NCBI GenBank assembly: GCA_002405915.1
Contig: DHMS01000044.1
Coordinates: 1-63,850, forward strand
From: Christensenella sp. UBA4636
GTDB taxonomy: Bacteria > Bacillota > Clostridia > Christensenellales > Borkfalkiaceae
Direction of reading: 5' to 3'
Length of the DNA: 63,850 bases
In this document: one piece after another, positions 17,218-26,202 of the stretch
Layout of the letters: each line of letters begins with the position of its first letter
Position numbering within the stretch: position 1 is the first letter of the stretch
The notes under the pieces: model-generated
The model's input: only the letters and a program-made list of their open reading frames with translations
The model's database searches: none
What the model was told of the DNA's origin: nothing
Translations under genes and position numbers: made by a program

Positions 17218-17923
17218 TTTTTACGACCTCCATAAAAGTTTCTTCCAGGCTTCTGCCGTCGGTGAGCTTTTCCGTTTCGCCCGCCGCAACGAGTTTGCCT
17301 TGCTTTATTATCGCGACTTTGTTGCAAAGTCTTTCGGCAACGTCGAGAACGTGCGTCGAAAAGAATATCGCCGAGCCGCTATTGCATAGGTTTTTCATAA
17401 TTTGTTTGAGCGACACTATCGCCTGCGGGTCAAGCCCGACGAACGGCTCGTCGAGTATCAAAAGTTTGGGCTTCCTGAAAACCGCGCCCGTAATGACGAG
17501 TTTTTGCTTCATTCCGTGCGAGTAGGACGAAATGAGCGAGTCGAGCGCGTTGGTTATGCCGAAAACGTCGGTTAGCGCATAGATATTTTTTTCGCGCTTC
17601 GCTTTGTCAATCTTGTAAACATCGGCAAGAAAATTGAGGTACTGTATGCCGGTTAAGTATTCGTAAACGTCAGGATTGTCGGGAATGTAAGCGAAAAGCC
17701 TTTTGCAAGCGAGCGGGTCGCGCGTTATGGAAACGCCGTCAATCGTCACGTCGCCGCTCGTAATGTCGGTCAAGCCCACCGCGCATTTTATCGCCGTCGT
17801 TTTGCCCGCGCCGTTATGCCCGATAAAGCCGTAAATATCGCCCGCCTCTACTTCGAGCGAAAGGTTCTGCACGGCGGCTTTGTTGCCTTGGTAAATTTTC
17901 GTAAGGTTGTCGAATTTCAACAT
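17210..17923 (-). CDS. ABC transporter ATP-binding protein
   Basis: A 237-residue ATPase of the exporter (ABC-2/CcmA-like) class: Walker A GHNGAGKTT, Q-loop region, signature SYSHGMKQKL (a YSHGM variant common in this class), Walker B LLILDEPFVGLDP and switch His in STHVLD. The start is set at 17923 because GGAG lies 9 nt upstream; the frame continues 24 codons further without support. It pairs with the overlapping permease gene. Confidence 0.9.
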   Translation of the reverse strand: MLKFDNLTKIYQGNKAAVQNLSLEVEAGDIYGFIGHNGAGKTTAIKCAVGLTDITSGDVTIDGVSITRDPLACKRLFAYIPDNPDVYEYLTGIQYLNFLADVYKIDKAKREKNIYALTDVFGITNALDSLISSYSHGMKQKLVITGAVFRKPKLLILDEPFVGLDPQAIVSLKQIMKNLCNSGSAIFFSTHVLDVAERLCNKVAIIKQGKLVAAGETEKLTDGRSLEETFMEVVKND

Positions 17924-18034
17924 TATGTATTCTCCTTTTTTCGTAGTTGAATTTTTGAAGTTTTTGTTTGCTTTGCGGTGGCGTGTAAGCCGCAATTTTT
18001 TGCTTGCCGGCTTGGCTCGGGCGGTCGCTTTTGT

Positions 18035-18550
18035 TTAAGCGAAAAGCTTTTCTAATAAAAGCGAGTAGTCAACGTCGGTTTCGGAAAGTATGGCTCCGGC
18101 AACGCCGTAAACGTAGCCGTAAGTCAAGGTTTGAATTGTGTGTTCGTCGGCTTTTATCGAATTTTCGATAATGGGTTTTACTAAGAAAGATATGCGCGAA
18201 AGCATTTCGTCGCGAAAGACCTTTTCGACGAGTTTGTCCGTCGCTTCGTAGAAAGACAAAAAGTCGCTCTTTGTTTCAAAGATAAAGTCCGAAAGCGCGA
18301 CGAGTTTGTCGTCCGTTACGGCTTTCATGTAATCGCTCACGCAAGCTTCATATTCGTCGCCGAAAACTTCTATAACGGAAGAAAACAATTGTTCCTTGTT
18401 TTTAAAATAATAGTAGATAAGTCCGACTTCTTTGCCGGTCGACTTAGCAATCGTTCTGAGCGTGGTTTTCTCGTAGCCTTCGGTAAAGAAAAGCTTTTTT
18501 GCGGAGCTTAGTATATCGTTTCTCGTTTCTTCCGTTCCTATGTTTGCCAT
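18035..18550 (-). CDS. TetR-family transcriptional regulator
   Basis: A 171-residue regulator. The N-terminal HTH is clear: NDILSSAKKLFFTEGYEKTT, then TGKEVGLIYYYFKNKEQLF. The C-terminal half is a variable ligand-binding domain. A consensus-like promoter and a perfect palindrome lie directly upstream, suggesting it represses its own transcript, which continues into the ABC exporter genes 111 bp downstream. The ligand is unknown. Confidence 0.9.
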   Translation of the reverse strand: MANIGTEETRNDILSSAKKLFFTEGYEKTTLRTIAKSTGKEVGLIYYYFKNKEQLFSSVIEVFGDEYEACVSDYMKAVTDDKLVALSDFIFETKSDFLSFYEATDKLVEKVFRDEMLSRISFLVKPIIENSIKADEHTIQTLTYGYVYGVAGAILSETDVDYSLLLEKLFA

Positions 18551-18602
18551 AATCCGTTGCTTCTTTTTGCGTTTGTTAGCGAAAAGCTAATATATATATA
18601 TT

Positions 18603-18631
18603 ATTGTAATATACTTTCCACATAATGTCAA
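18603..18631 (-). promoter_or_regulatory. Promoter of the TetR-exporter transcript
   Basis: Read on the minus strand: TTGACA (18626-18631), 17-bp spacer, TACAAT (18603-18608). The TetR-type operator begins 6 bp upstream of the -35 box. Confidence 0.8.
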
Positions 18632-18637
18632 TATATT

Positions 18638-18652
18638 TTGAACAACGTTCAA
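18638..18652. promoter_or_regulatory. Putative TetR operator palindrome
   Basis: TTGAACAACGTTCAA is a 6-3-6 perfect inverted repeat just upstream of the -35 box of the TetR gene, the expected place and shape for an autoregulatory TetR site. Confidence 0.65.
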
Positions 18653-18834
18653 TAATTCGTTGTAGATAACTTTTATAAGTTTTGCGCTTAAAAATAAAGT
18701 TGGCGCAAAAAATTTAAGCAAATTATCGGCGTGATATACGGGTGCGGTATGCGTTATAAGTAAATAATTGAGATAATTTTACCGTTTTGGCTGTTTTGGT
18801 TTGCACTAACTTCGGTTGATAAGTGCGGTTTAAC

Positions 18835-18863
18835 TGTGGATAACTTTTGTGTACGGTGGATAA
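18835..18863 (+). promoter_or_regulatory. DnaA-box-like pair, left end
   Basis: TGTGGATAA (18835-18843) is the exact reverse complement of the DnaA box TTATCCACA. GGTGGATAA (18855-18863, allowing for one mismatch) follows 20 bp later. A weaker TGTAGATAA is at about 18661. Confidence 0.6.
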
Positions 18864-19006
18864 CTTGGTGAAGATTACGATAAAACGGCTTGTTGCCCTC
18901 TTCTTGTCACTGTTCCGGTTAAAGGCTAAAAAGCTGCCCGCAAGACTAAGAATTGCCGTTTATATGAGAGAGAATGATAGAAAAATCCGTCGGCGAATAA
19001 TTATAT

Positions 19007-19031
19007 CCATTCTGCCTCATTGCGTTTAAAT
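19007..19031 (-). repeat. Inverted relative of the 241-bp-unit box, copy a
   Basis: On the minus strand this reads ATTTAAACGCAATGAGG then CAGAATGG, matching the box that begins each ~241-bp unit at 20145, 20387 and 20628. Confidence 0.6.
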
Positions 19032-19104
19032 ATATTATCTATAATGATAAAAAACTGTCGGTAAATTAAGCTTTTTTATATTCCCGCGTTATTTCGATTA
19101 CCCT

Positions 19105-19153
19105 AATTTTCAACTTTAAACTTTCAATTTTAACGTGGTGGATGAGGGGATAT
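19105..19153. repeat. TTGAAA-type repeat next to a GGTGGATGAGGGGATA word
   Basis: TTCAACTTTAAACTTTCAAT followed by GGTGGATGAGGGGATAT. The same two words occur in opposite orientation at 21423-21477, so a pair of inverted repeat elements brackets the parS/241-bp region. Confidence 0.6.
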
Positions 19154-19474
19154 TGTGTAAATCCTTATTATAAAAAATGTATATTTTTATCGTTATTTTT
19201 GATTTTTATACCGTTTTCTCGTCATTTACTCTGTTTAGGCTCAAAAGCTCTTCCGTGAAACATTTTTTATACCCACTTTTTTATTTTCAAACTTCCTTTT
19301 TAGTATAAAATCTTGGTTTTAAGGGTGTTTTTGCTTGTTTTTATGGGTAAAATCGCCCCTTTTTTATTAAAATTTGTGTTTTTTACACCGTGAAAATTAA
19401 GAAAATTTGCCGTAAAATTACCCCATTTTTTGCCCGCGTGAAACATTTCGGGTTTTTATACTCTTAAAAACGCG

Positions 19475-19490
19475 TGTTTCACGTGAAATT
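19475..19490. promoter_or_regulatory. parS-like ParB-binding site
   Basis: TGTTTCACGTGAAATT matches the Bacillus parS consensus TGTTTCACGTGAAACA at 14 of 16 positions. Half sites CGTGAAACA are nearby (for example 19254-19262). Confidence 0.75.
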
Positions 19491-19841
19491 TTTATGTATA
19501 TTATCCTTATATTTTATACATTTTAGTGCTTTTACAAAAGCATTTTTTATTGTTTAATAAAGCCCGAGGGATAGCAAAAGTCTTTCGGTAGAGTTGGCTG
19601 TACGTTTGGTAGCTTTTATGCAGCGATAACCGAAAATTGCCGATTTTTGTCACGAATAATCACCTCTTTTATAAAAAAATCGCTCTTATTTCTTAGGTTT
19701 GTTTGTGGTAGGGTAACAATATATTGAAATGTTTTATTTTTAATATTATTACTAAAAATGTATTACGTTATTTCTTTGCGCTCAATAATTTTAATTTTTT
19801 ATAAAAATATAAGCGCATAAAATATTGTGTAGCGCAAATAA

Positions 19842-19857
19842 TGTTTCACGTGAAACA
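19842..19857. promoter_or_regulatory. Perfect parS site
   Basis: TGTTTCACGTGAAACA is a 16/16 match to the classic parS palindrome bound by ParB/Spo0J, 5.3 kb from parB. Confidence 0.95.
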
Positions 19858-20008
19858 AATTGCAACGCAAAAACAAATAGTTAAGAATGAAAAATAAAGA
19901 AAGATGTCAGTTTTTGCCGAAAAAGTATAGAAGCGGAAGAAAAATGACGGAAAAACAAGTAATTTGTAATACAGAATAGTAGCCGAAACAAGCCGAGCAA
20001 ATTAAAAC

Positions 20009-20033
20009 CGATTCTGTGTCATTGCGTTTAAAT
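20009..20033 (-). repeat. Inverted relative of the 241-bp-unit box, copy b
   Basis: On the minus strand it reads ATTTAAACGCAATGACAC then AGAATCG, matching the unit box. ACAGAAT also occurs about 40 bp to its left on the plus strand, so a hairpin can form here too. Confidence 0.6.
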
Positions 20034-20144
20034 CGATACTCAAAACGAAGATAAATTAACGGTTATTAATCTTGAGAAAGTAGAACAGTAATTCGCCCGG
20101 CTTAATCAACTTGTAGCCCAAAAGAAGAGAAAATATGGCTTATA

Positions 20145-20870
20145 ATTTAAACGTTCTGACACGGAATCGCCAAATTGTTGGTCGAAGATAAATAATAGAT
20201 ATTCTGTCTAAATAGCCGGATTTGAATTTTAGCAAATGAATTGATTGAAATATATGGTGCGATGATATTCGAGAATTAGAGCAAATCAACGCAAGATAAT
20301 TAAAAAGTATTAAATGATAAATAAAAAGAAAACTGTAAGTGATTTGTTGACAACTAATTGATAAAATTAGTAGAAATATGCTAATAATTTAAACGCTCTG
20401 ATACAGAATGGCTCGGCTTTTGCTTCGACTTCTTCAATGTATATTCTGTATGACAAAATAGTCGAAATTCCATTATCTTAAAAGAATTGTTTTATATGGT
20501 GCAGTAAAATTTAGTTTTTCAAGAAAAAGAACGCTGAATATTTGAAATCGTTAACGATAAGTGAAAAAGTGAGATAATCGTTGAAAAGTCTGTAAAAATC
20601 GACGAAAATACGGAAAAATTACGAGCGATTTAAACGTTCTGACGCAGAATGGCTTTGTTTTCGGTCGGGCTAAAAATTAAGCCATTCTGCGAATAAAAAA
20701 TAAGATTTTTTCGTTGATTTTACTAATTAAAAGATATGGTGCAAGCTTAAATTGTTTTAAGAAGTTTATTGAGTAAGTCGAATAAAAATACGGCTAAATA
20801 GCGGAGTTTGTCTTTAATTTTGTCGATTTAATTTGATAAAATGTTGCTAATTAGCTAAGATTGTCGGGAA
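20145..20870 (+). repeat. Three ~241-bp imperfect tandem units
   Basis: Each unit starts with a 25-bp box, ATTTAAACGYTCTGAY then RCRGAATSG, at 20145, 20387 and 20628 (spacing 242 and 241). A second box, ATATGGTGC, lies about 106 bp into each unit (near 20252, 20494 and 20734; spacing about 242 and 240). The rest of the units is strongly diverged. Every unit also carries an inverted arm to the box; in unit 3 it is perfect over 13 bp (CGCAGAATGGCTT at 20643-20655 with AAGCCATTCTGCG at 20679-20691). The end of unit 3 is approximate. No coding potential. Confidence 0.75.
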
Positions 20871-21259
20871 TTTGCTTGATTTTCCCTAACGAAAGCAGTA
20901 ATTTGATTAAAGTATGGCTTTTTTATTGCAAAAAGGTGACTGTAAAAGTCTAAAATGTTATAAAAATCATTGCGTTGTGTTGGTTTTGTCTAAATATTGC
21001 GTTGTTTCGTGATGTAGCGCATTGATTTTGGCGATTATAAGAAAATTTTTATTGAAATTGATAAAAGAACGGGTAAAAAGCGATAAAAAAGCAACTATAA
21101 TTTTACAGATTTGCAAATTTTTGTGCGCTTTTACTTTACTGCGCTTATGAATAATCATTGCGTTATCAATTTTTATATATCTCTGCGCTTATAGCGCAAT
21201 AAAAAGTATAGGGCGCAAATAATATTTGATGTGGATTAGCTTGAAATCCGCGCAATAAG

Positions 21260-21454
21260 GTTGAAAAGTGAGAATTGAAAGTTATGGCGAATTATATAAT
21301 ATTTTAAATCCGCTTTCGCTCGCACTTTATGTGCGAATATCGTTTGCCATTAACAAGTTGAGAATTGAAAATGGAAAGTTGAAAATTGTGGACGATTAAA
21401 AGTTGAAAAATAGCCGATAACTACTTTCAACTTTCACCTTTCAACTTTTAATTT
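21260..21454. repeat. Cluster of TTGAAA-type repeats in both orientations
   Basis: TTGAAAAGTGAGAATTGAAA at 21260-21283, a longer forward cluster at 21355-21410 and an inverted cluster TTTCAACTTTCACC at 21423-21454. The arms could pair into a long AT-rich hairpin. Between them (21310-21350) is a reversed relative of the hairpin row seen at 13.7 kb. Confidence 0.6.
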
Positions 21455-21457
21455 ACA

Positions 21458-21545
21458 TATCGTCCCCTCATCCACCGTCGCTGCGACGACGGTCCCCCCT
21501 TCTCCACAAGGCTCGTCAAAGCCGAGCGGGCGAAGGTCGGTTTTT
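21458..21545. repeat. GC-richer dispersed repeat (CCCCTCATCCACC type)
   Basis: Contains TCCCCTCATCCACC, a GTCGCTGCGACGAC hairpin, and CCCCCTTCTCCACAAGG. Words of this type are, to my recollection, common intergenic repeats in clostridial genomes. The partner word lies inverted at 19137-19153. Confidence 0.5.
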
Positions 21546-21613
21546 TCTCATTTACTGTTGATAACTCACTATCAACACTCTATTATCGGATTAAACCATA
21601 AAAATCCGGTAAG

Positions 21614-21622
21614 TTATCCACA
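21614..21622 (+). promoter_or_regulatory. Perfect DnaA box, right end
   Basis: TTATCCACA, with GTTGATAAC and GTCGATAAC variants within 70 bp on either side. The orientation is opposite to the pair at 18.8 kb. Confidence 0.6.
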
Positions 21623-22001
21623 ATAATGTCGATAACTCAAGCAATTTCGGGCGTTTTGGCTGTATTCGATATGCTCTTTATAGTGCTTTTGAGTTTTTTA
21701 TGCTAAAGTAATTGATATAAAGAGAGTTGTTGACATTTTATGTATTTTTCTCAATGAAAAAAGCATGCGCTATGCGAAAATTCTTGCGCCATAGTTTATA
21801 GGGGATATATTTTCTCTGCCTTTATTAAAAAATCATTTATTTGTTCTTTAAAAATATCGGTTTTCTTTTTAAGTTGCTGTTTTACTTATCTTTTGACTTT
21901 CGAACGACTTTTTCTTTCGGTCTATATAAAAACCTCATAAATGACGCTAAAACCGCGTTTTGCGCCGGCGCAAGAAAAGAGCTACAATGTGAAACATGTG
22001 C

Positions 22002-22021
22002 GCCTATAAGTCGATTATCGG
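22002..22021. repeat. Dispersed intergenic palindrome, copy 3
   Basis: Core TATAAGTCGATTATCGG, in the leader side of ftsH. A half parS word TGTTTCACG follows at 22036. Confidence 0.7.
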
Positions 22022-22270
22022 CACAAAAATCGGCGTGTTTCACGGGGTAAAACATGAAAAAATTTAAATTAAGCCACAAAAACGCTTCTAAAAAAAATTA
22101 AAGCAGAAAAATTCAACGAAACAATGGTAAAAATTGCTTACAAAAAGTTTGGAAAAAGCCGAAAAAATAGGCGATTATTTTATTGCTAAAATAATATTTA
22201 TATGTTAAAATAATTAAACTAATAATAAATACAATATTTAAAGGCGGCTATCCCGCCCGGAGGATATTCA

Positions 22271-24307
22271 ATGAAAAACAGTACCAAAGCGTTAATCGCG
22301 TTTTTGGTCGTGATAGTTCTTGTCGTTCTCGTATCTTCGTTTGCATACGGAAACACGGCAAAGAGTATCACGGCAACCGAATTTTTCAAAAACGCGGGCG
22401 TATCGTTTGTCGATACGTCGGATAAAGATTTAATCAATCAAAAATATTCTGACGCAGATTATATCGGCGACGGATTTGTTATTATTCGTGAAAAAGATCC
22501 GGACAATAAATCGGATACACAAATCGATAAAATTATAATCGATGTATACAATTTAAAGGGCTATAACAAGGACAATAAACTCGTTTTCCAGAGCAGCTAC
22601 GGCAGAAACGACGGAATTTACGATAAAGTTATCATAGGTTTGCAGGCTTGCAACGTAAAAATCGGCTATACAGACCCTAACTCGGGTTCGATATGGTCTA
22701 ACCTTATAATGCCCCTTTGCATGATGGGCATAGCGATTTTCTTAATCGTTATGTTTATGCGCCAGATGGGTTCGGGCAACAAAAACGCGTTTGACTTCGG
22801 CAGAACCAAAGCCCAAGTCGTCACGAACACGCGCGTTCGTTTTTCGGACGTTGCTGGCGCGGAAGAAGAAAAGCTCGAACTTCAAGAAATCGTCGACTTT
22901 TTGAAATCGCCGCAAAAGTACACCGCGCTCGGCGCAAAAATTCCGAGAGGCGTGCTTTTGGTCGGCAACCCGGGTACCGGTAAAACGCTTTTTGCAAAAG
23001 CCGTTGCGGGCGAAGCAAACGTTCCGTTCTTCTCTATAAGCGGTTCCGACTTCGTTGAAATGTTCGTCGGCGTGGGCGCTTCAAGAGTAAGAGATTTGTT
23101 CAACACGGCGAAAAAGAACCAGCCGTGCATAGTCTTTATCGACGAAATCGACGCGGTAGGCAGACAACGCGGCGCGGGCTTAGGCGGCGGAAACGACGAA
23201 CGCGAACAGACCCTTAACCAGCTCCTCGTTCAAATGGACGGCTTTGAAAGCAACGAAGGCATAATCGTAATGGCTGCAACCAACCGTGCGGACGTTCTCG
23301 ACCCCGCGCTTTTGCGCCCGGGCAGATTTGACCGTCAAATTTACGTCAATATGCCGGACGTTCGCGGCAGAGAAGCCATTTTAAAGGTTCATGCTCGCAA
23401 CAAACCGTTAGCTCCCGACGTTAACTTCAAGGTTTTGGCGCGCATGACGAGCGGATTTTCCGGCGCGGATCTTGCGAACCTACTAAACGAAGCGGCTATC
23501 CTCGCCGCAAGAGAGAACAGAAAATTCCTCACCAACGCCGACCTTTACGAGAGTATCGATAAGGTTATGCTCGGACCGCAGAAAAAGAGCAGACTCGTCA
23601 CCGAAACGGATAAGCGCATTACGGCTTACCACGAATCGGGTCACGCAATCGTCGCAAGGCTTATGCCCAACTGCGACCCTGTACACGAAGTTTCCATTAT
23701 TCCGAGAGGAATGGCGGGCGGCTACACGATGACGCGCCCCGACAACGACGACAGCTACTACACCCGTTCCAAGCTCTTAGATAATATCGTTATGACTATG
23801 GGCGGAAGAGCCGCGGAAGAAATTGTTTGCAAGGAAGTCACTTCCGGACCTTCTTCCGATATAGTGAGCGCGACGAGGACTGCGAGAAGAATGGTTACGC
23901 AGTTCGGTATGAGCGACAAGATAGGACCCGTTTCTTACGGCGACAACGAAGAAGTTTTCCTCGGCAGAGATTACCAAACGAGAGCGGGGTACAGCGACGA
24001 CACGGCTAAGGAAATCGACGAAGAAGTTCGCCGTATCGTTAACGACGGATACAAAAAAGCCGTCGATACGCTCACCGCGAACAGAAGCTTGCTTGACGTT
24101 ATGGCTCGCGTTTTAATCGAAAAAGAAACTATCTTTACCGAAGAAGTAGATATGATTATGTCGGGTAAAACAGCGGAAGAAGTTATAGAATTTATGGATA
24201 AGAAAGAGGACGTTGATCCTCTCACCCGCGAAACGAAAGCTACGTCGGCTACTTCTACCGAAAGCGGTGAAAAAACCACGGCCGAAACTCCTAAGGAATT
24301 TCACTAA
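22271..24307 (+). CDS. ftsH: ATP-dependent zinc metalloprotease FtsH
   Basis: A 678-residue membrane protease. N-terminal membrane helix (about residues 6-27), an extracytoplasmic domain, a second helix (about 140-165, IMPLCMMGIAIFLIVMF), then the AAA module with Walker A GNPGTGKT (232-239), Walker B VFIDEIDAVG and the second region of homology around ATNRADVLDPALLRPGRFDRQ. The zinc site HESGH is at 454-458. It degrades misfolded or short-lived membrane and cytosolic proteins as a hexamer. A strong GGAGG lies 8 nt before the ATG. It is the first rightward gene after the putative origin region. Confidence 0.97.
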   Translation: MKNSTKALIAFLVVIVLVVLVSSFAYGNTAKSITATEFFKNAGVSFVDTSDKDLINQKYSDADYIGDGFVIIREKDPDNKSDTQIDKIIIDVYNLKGYNKDNKLVFQSSYGRNDGIYDKVIIGLQACNVKIGYTDPNSGSIWSNLIMPLCMMGIAIFLIVMFMRQMGSGNKNAFDFGRTKAQVVTNTRVRFSDVAGAEEEKLELQEIVDFLKSPQKYTALGAKIPRGVLLVGNPGTGKTLFAKAVAGEANVPFFSISGSDFVEMFVGVGASRVRDLFNTAKKNQPCIVFIDEIDAVGRQRGAGLGGGNDEREQTLNQLLVQMDGFESNEGIIVMAATNRADVLDPALLRPGRFDRQIYVNMPDVRGREAILKVHARNKPLAPDVNFKVLARMTSGFSGADLANLLNEAAILAARENRKFLTNADLYESIDKVMLGPQKKSRLVTETDKRITAYHESGHAIVARLMPNCDPVHEVSIIPRGMAGGYTMTRPDNDDSYYTRSKLLDNIVMTMGGRAAEEIVCKEVTSGPSSDIVSATRTARRMVTQFGMSDKIGPVSYGDNEEVFLGRDYQTRAGYSDDTAKEIDEEVRRIVNDGYKKAVDTLTANRSLLDVMARVLIEKETIFTEEVDMIMSGKTAEEVIEFMDKKEDVDPLTRETKATSATSTESGEKTTAETPKEFH

Positions 24308-24318
24308 AACAATAAAAA

Positions 24319-24344
24319 CGCGCGATAATCGACTTATTGCACGG
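24319..24344. repeat. Dispersed intergenic palindrome, copy 4
   Basis: CGCGATAATCGACTTATTGC, between ftsH and parA. Confidence 0.7.
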
Positions 24345-24393
24345 TATTTATAAAAACAATCGGCAAAAAATATTCAACACGAAGGGAAAGAAA

Positions 24394-25158
24394 ATGGGAA
24401 GAATAATCGCTATTTCCAACCAAAAAGGCGGCGTCGGAAAAACTTCGACATGCATTAACCTTGCCGCCGGCATAGCAAAAAAGGACAAAAAGGTTCTTAT
24501 CGTGGATATGGACGCGCAAGGCAACGCCACGACCGGTTTAGGTATAGGCAAATCCTCGTCGCGCGTTTCCTCGTACGACGTGCTTATCGGCTCTGCCTCG
24601 GCAAAGCAAGCGATTATCGAAACCAAGGTGAAAAACCTCGATATTCTCCCCTCGTCAATAGACCTTGCCGGCGCGGAAGTGGAACTCGTAACGCAATCGA
24701 GGCGTGAAAAACGGCTTGCCTTGGCGATACGCGGCTTAAAGGAAGATTACGATTTTATCTTCATCGACTGCCCGCCCGCGATAGGGCTTCTCACGATAAA
24801 CGCGCTTGCCGCGGCGGACGGCGTGCTTATCCCGATACAGAGCGAATATTACGCGCTCGAAGGTTTAAGTCAGCTAATGAACACGGTTAAGCTCGTCAAA
24901 AAAGCTCTCAATCCCGCGCTTGAAATCGACGGCGTCGTGATAACCATGTACGACGGGCGCGCGCTCATTTCCCGCCAGATACGGGAAGAAATAACCAAGT
25001 TTTTCGGCGACAAAGTGTTTGAAACGGTTATTCCGAGAAACATCAGGGTTTCGGAAGCGCCGAGCTACGGCGTACCCGTAATCGACCACGATAAGCGGTG
25101 CCGCGGCACGTTAGGCTATCTTGCTTTGACGGACGAATTTTTATCGAGGAGGTTTTAA
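24394..25158 (+). CDS. parA: Chromosome-partitioning ATPase ParA/Soj
   Basis: A 254-residue deviant-Walker ATPase: SNQKGGVGKTSTCINLAAG (residues 8-26) carries the signature Lys11 and P-loop Lys16; DMDAQGNAT and FIDCPPAIGLLTINAL follow. It works with ParB at parS to segregate the origin region and, in Bacillus, also affects DnaA. The start is at 24394 (GAAGGGA upstream); an in-frame TTG further 5' is unlikely. parB follows after 6 bp with its ribosome site inside the end of parA. Confidence 0.95.
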   Translation: MGRIIAISNQKGGVGKTSTCINLAAGIAKKDKKVLIVDMDAQGNATTGLGIGKSSSRVSSYDVLIGSASAKQAIIETKVKNLDILPSSIDLAGAEVELVTQSRREKRLALAIRGLKEDYDFIFIDCPPAIGLLTINALAAADGVLIPIQSEYYALEGLSQLMNTVKLVKKALNPALEIDGVVITMYDGRALISRQIREEITKFFGDKVFETVIPRNIRVSEAPSYGVPVIDHDKRCRGTLGYLALTDEFLSRRF

Positions 25159-25164
25159 TTTATC

Positions 25165-26076
25165 ATGGCTAAAGGATTAGGAAAAGGTTTTGCGGCGTTA
25201 CTTGCCGACACTCAGGAAGACTACAGCAAATTTTCTTTCGACAACTACGGCGACGAAGGCGCAGAAATGAAAAACAGCGTCATCGAGATTGAAACGAGCC
25301 TCATCGACGCCAACCCCAACCAGCCGAGAAAGGTTTTCGACCAAACGGCTCTTCGCGAACTTGCCGATTCCATTACGATGCACGGCGTTATTATGCCTAT
25401 CGTCGTAAACAAAAAAGGCGACAGATACATGATAATCGCGGGCGAAAGACGGTGGAGAGCGAGCAAGCTTGCCGGCAAAACGACCGTTCCCGCAATCGTG
25501 AAAGACTATACGGAAAGACAGGTTAAAGAAATTTCCTTAATCGAAAACTTGCAGCGCGAAGACCTTAACCCAATCGAGGCGGCGAACGCGATGAAACAGC
25601 TTATGGACGAGTACGACATAACGCAGGAAGACTTAGCCGAACGCATCGGCAAAAGCCGTTCGGCGATAGCGAATACTCTCCGTCTTTTGTCGCTCCAACC
25701 GGAAGTTATCGACCTCGTTTCGAACGGCGCGCTTTCGCAAGGACACGCAAGAGCCTTAATCACGCTCCCGCGCGCGGAACAGGTTGCAATCGCCCGTAAA
25801 GCGGTCGAAAAACGCTTTTCCGTCCGTGAAGTAGAGCAAGCCGTAAAAGATTATTACAACCCGCCGGAAGAGGCGAGAAAGGCTAAAAAAGCCCGTCAGG
25901 AAGCGTTGATGAGCGTTGAACTCAAAGACCTTATCGTCAGAATGCAGCGCGGGTTCGGCACCAAGGTTTCCGCTATCGGGAACGACAAAAAGGGCAGAAT
26001 TTACATAGATTATTATAATCGCGACGACCTTGACAGAATCTCCGCGCTTTTGGATAAGATAGGCGAAGAAAACTAA
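25165..26076 (+). CDS. parB: Chromosome-partitioning CTPase ParB/Spo0J
   Basis: A 303-residue ParB. The N-terminal CTP-binding domain has GERRWRA (93-99) and ENLQREDLNP. The central HTH (ITQEDLAERIGKSRSAIANTLRLLSL) recognises parS, and a C-terminal dimer domain follows. It loads at the two parS sites 5.3-5.7 kb upstream and spreads along DNA. It is coupled to parA. Confidence 0.96.
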   Translation: MAKGLGKGFAALLADTQEDYSKFSFDNYGDEGAEMKNSVIEIETSLIDANPNQPRKVFDQTALRELADSITMHGVIMPIVVNKKGDRYMIIAGERRWRASKLAGKTTVPAIVKDYTERQVKEISLIENLQREDLNPIEAANAMKQLMDEYDITQEDLAERIGKSRSAIANTLRLLSLQPEVIDLVSNGALSQGHARALITLPRAEQVAIARKAVEKRFSVREVEQAVKDYYNPPEEARKAKKARQEALMSVELKDLIVRMQRGFGTKVSAIGNDKKGRIYIDYYNRDDLDRISALLDKIGEEN

Positions 26077-26111
26077 GGCGAAAGCGACTCTAAGTCGCGA
26101 TTCTTATTAAA

Positions 26112-26135
26112 AAAGCGGGCTTTTTGTCCCGCTTT
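26112..26135 (+). terminator. Hairpin after parB
   Basis: AAAGCGGG / CCCGCTTT stem (26112-26119, 26128-26135). The trailing T run is short, so termination may be partial. Confidence 0.6.
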
Positions 26136-26202
26136 AATAGTGTTTAACGGTATCGGGCTTGAAAAATTTAAATTGCCCGATGATTTGAAAAAGGAAAAGC
26201 TT

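Larger units (their letters stand above)
18660..22270. other. 3.6-kb AT-rich non-coding region, probable origin/centromere DNA
   Basis: No convincing gene in over 3.6 kb, unusual in an otherwise compact window. It holds two parS sites, DnaA-box-like sites near both ends, three ~241-bp repeat units plus two inverted relatives of their key box, and several dispersed repeats. parA and parB lie 2.1 kb to the right. The words CGTTTTGGCTGT occur near both ends (about 18783 and 21651) beside GATAAC-rich stretches. Genes immediately to the left run leftward and those immediately to the right run rightward, as around a bidirectional origin. dnaA itself is not in the window, so oriC identity is inferred. 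Confidence 0.6.

Noticed and set aside
18847..19029. 60-codon ORF in the origin-like region
   Set aside because: No ribosome site; it overlaps a DnaA-box-like site and the repeat box at 19007.
20145..20870. CRISPR array
   Set aside because: Unit length ~241 bp, no uniform short spacers and no cas genes.
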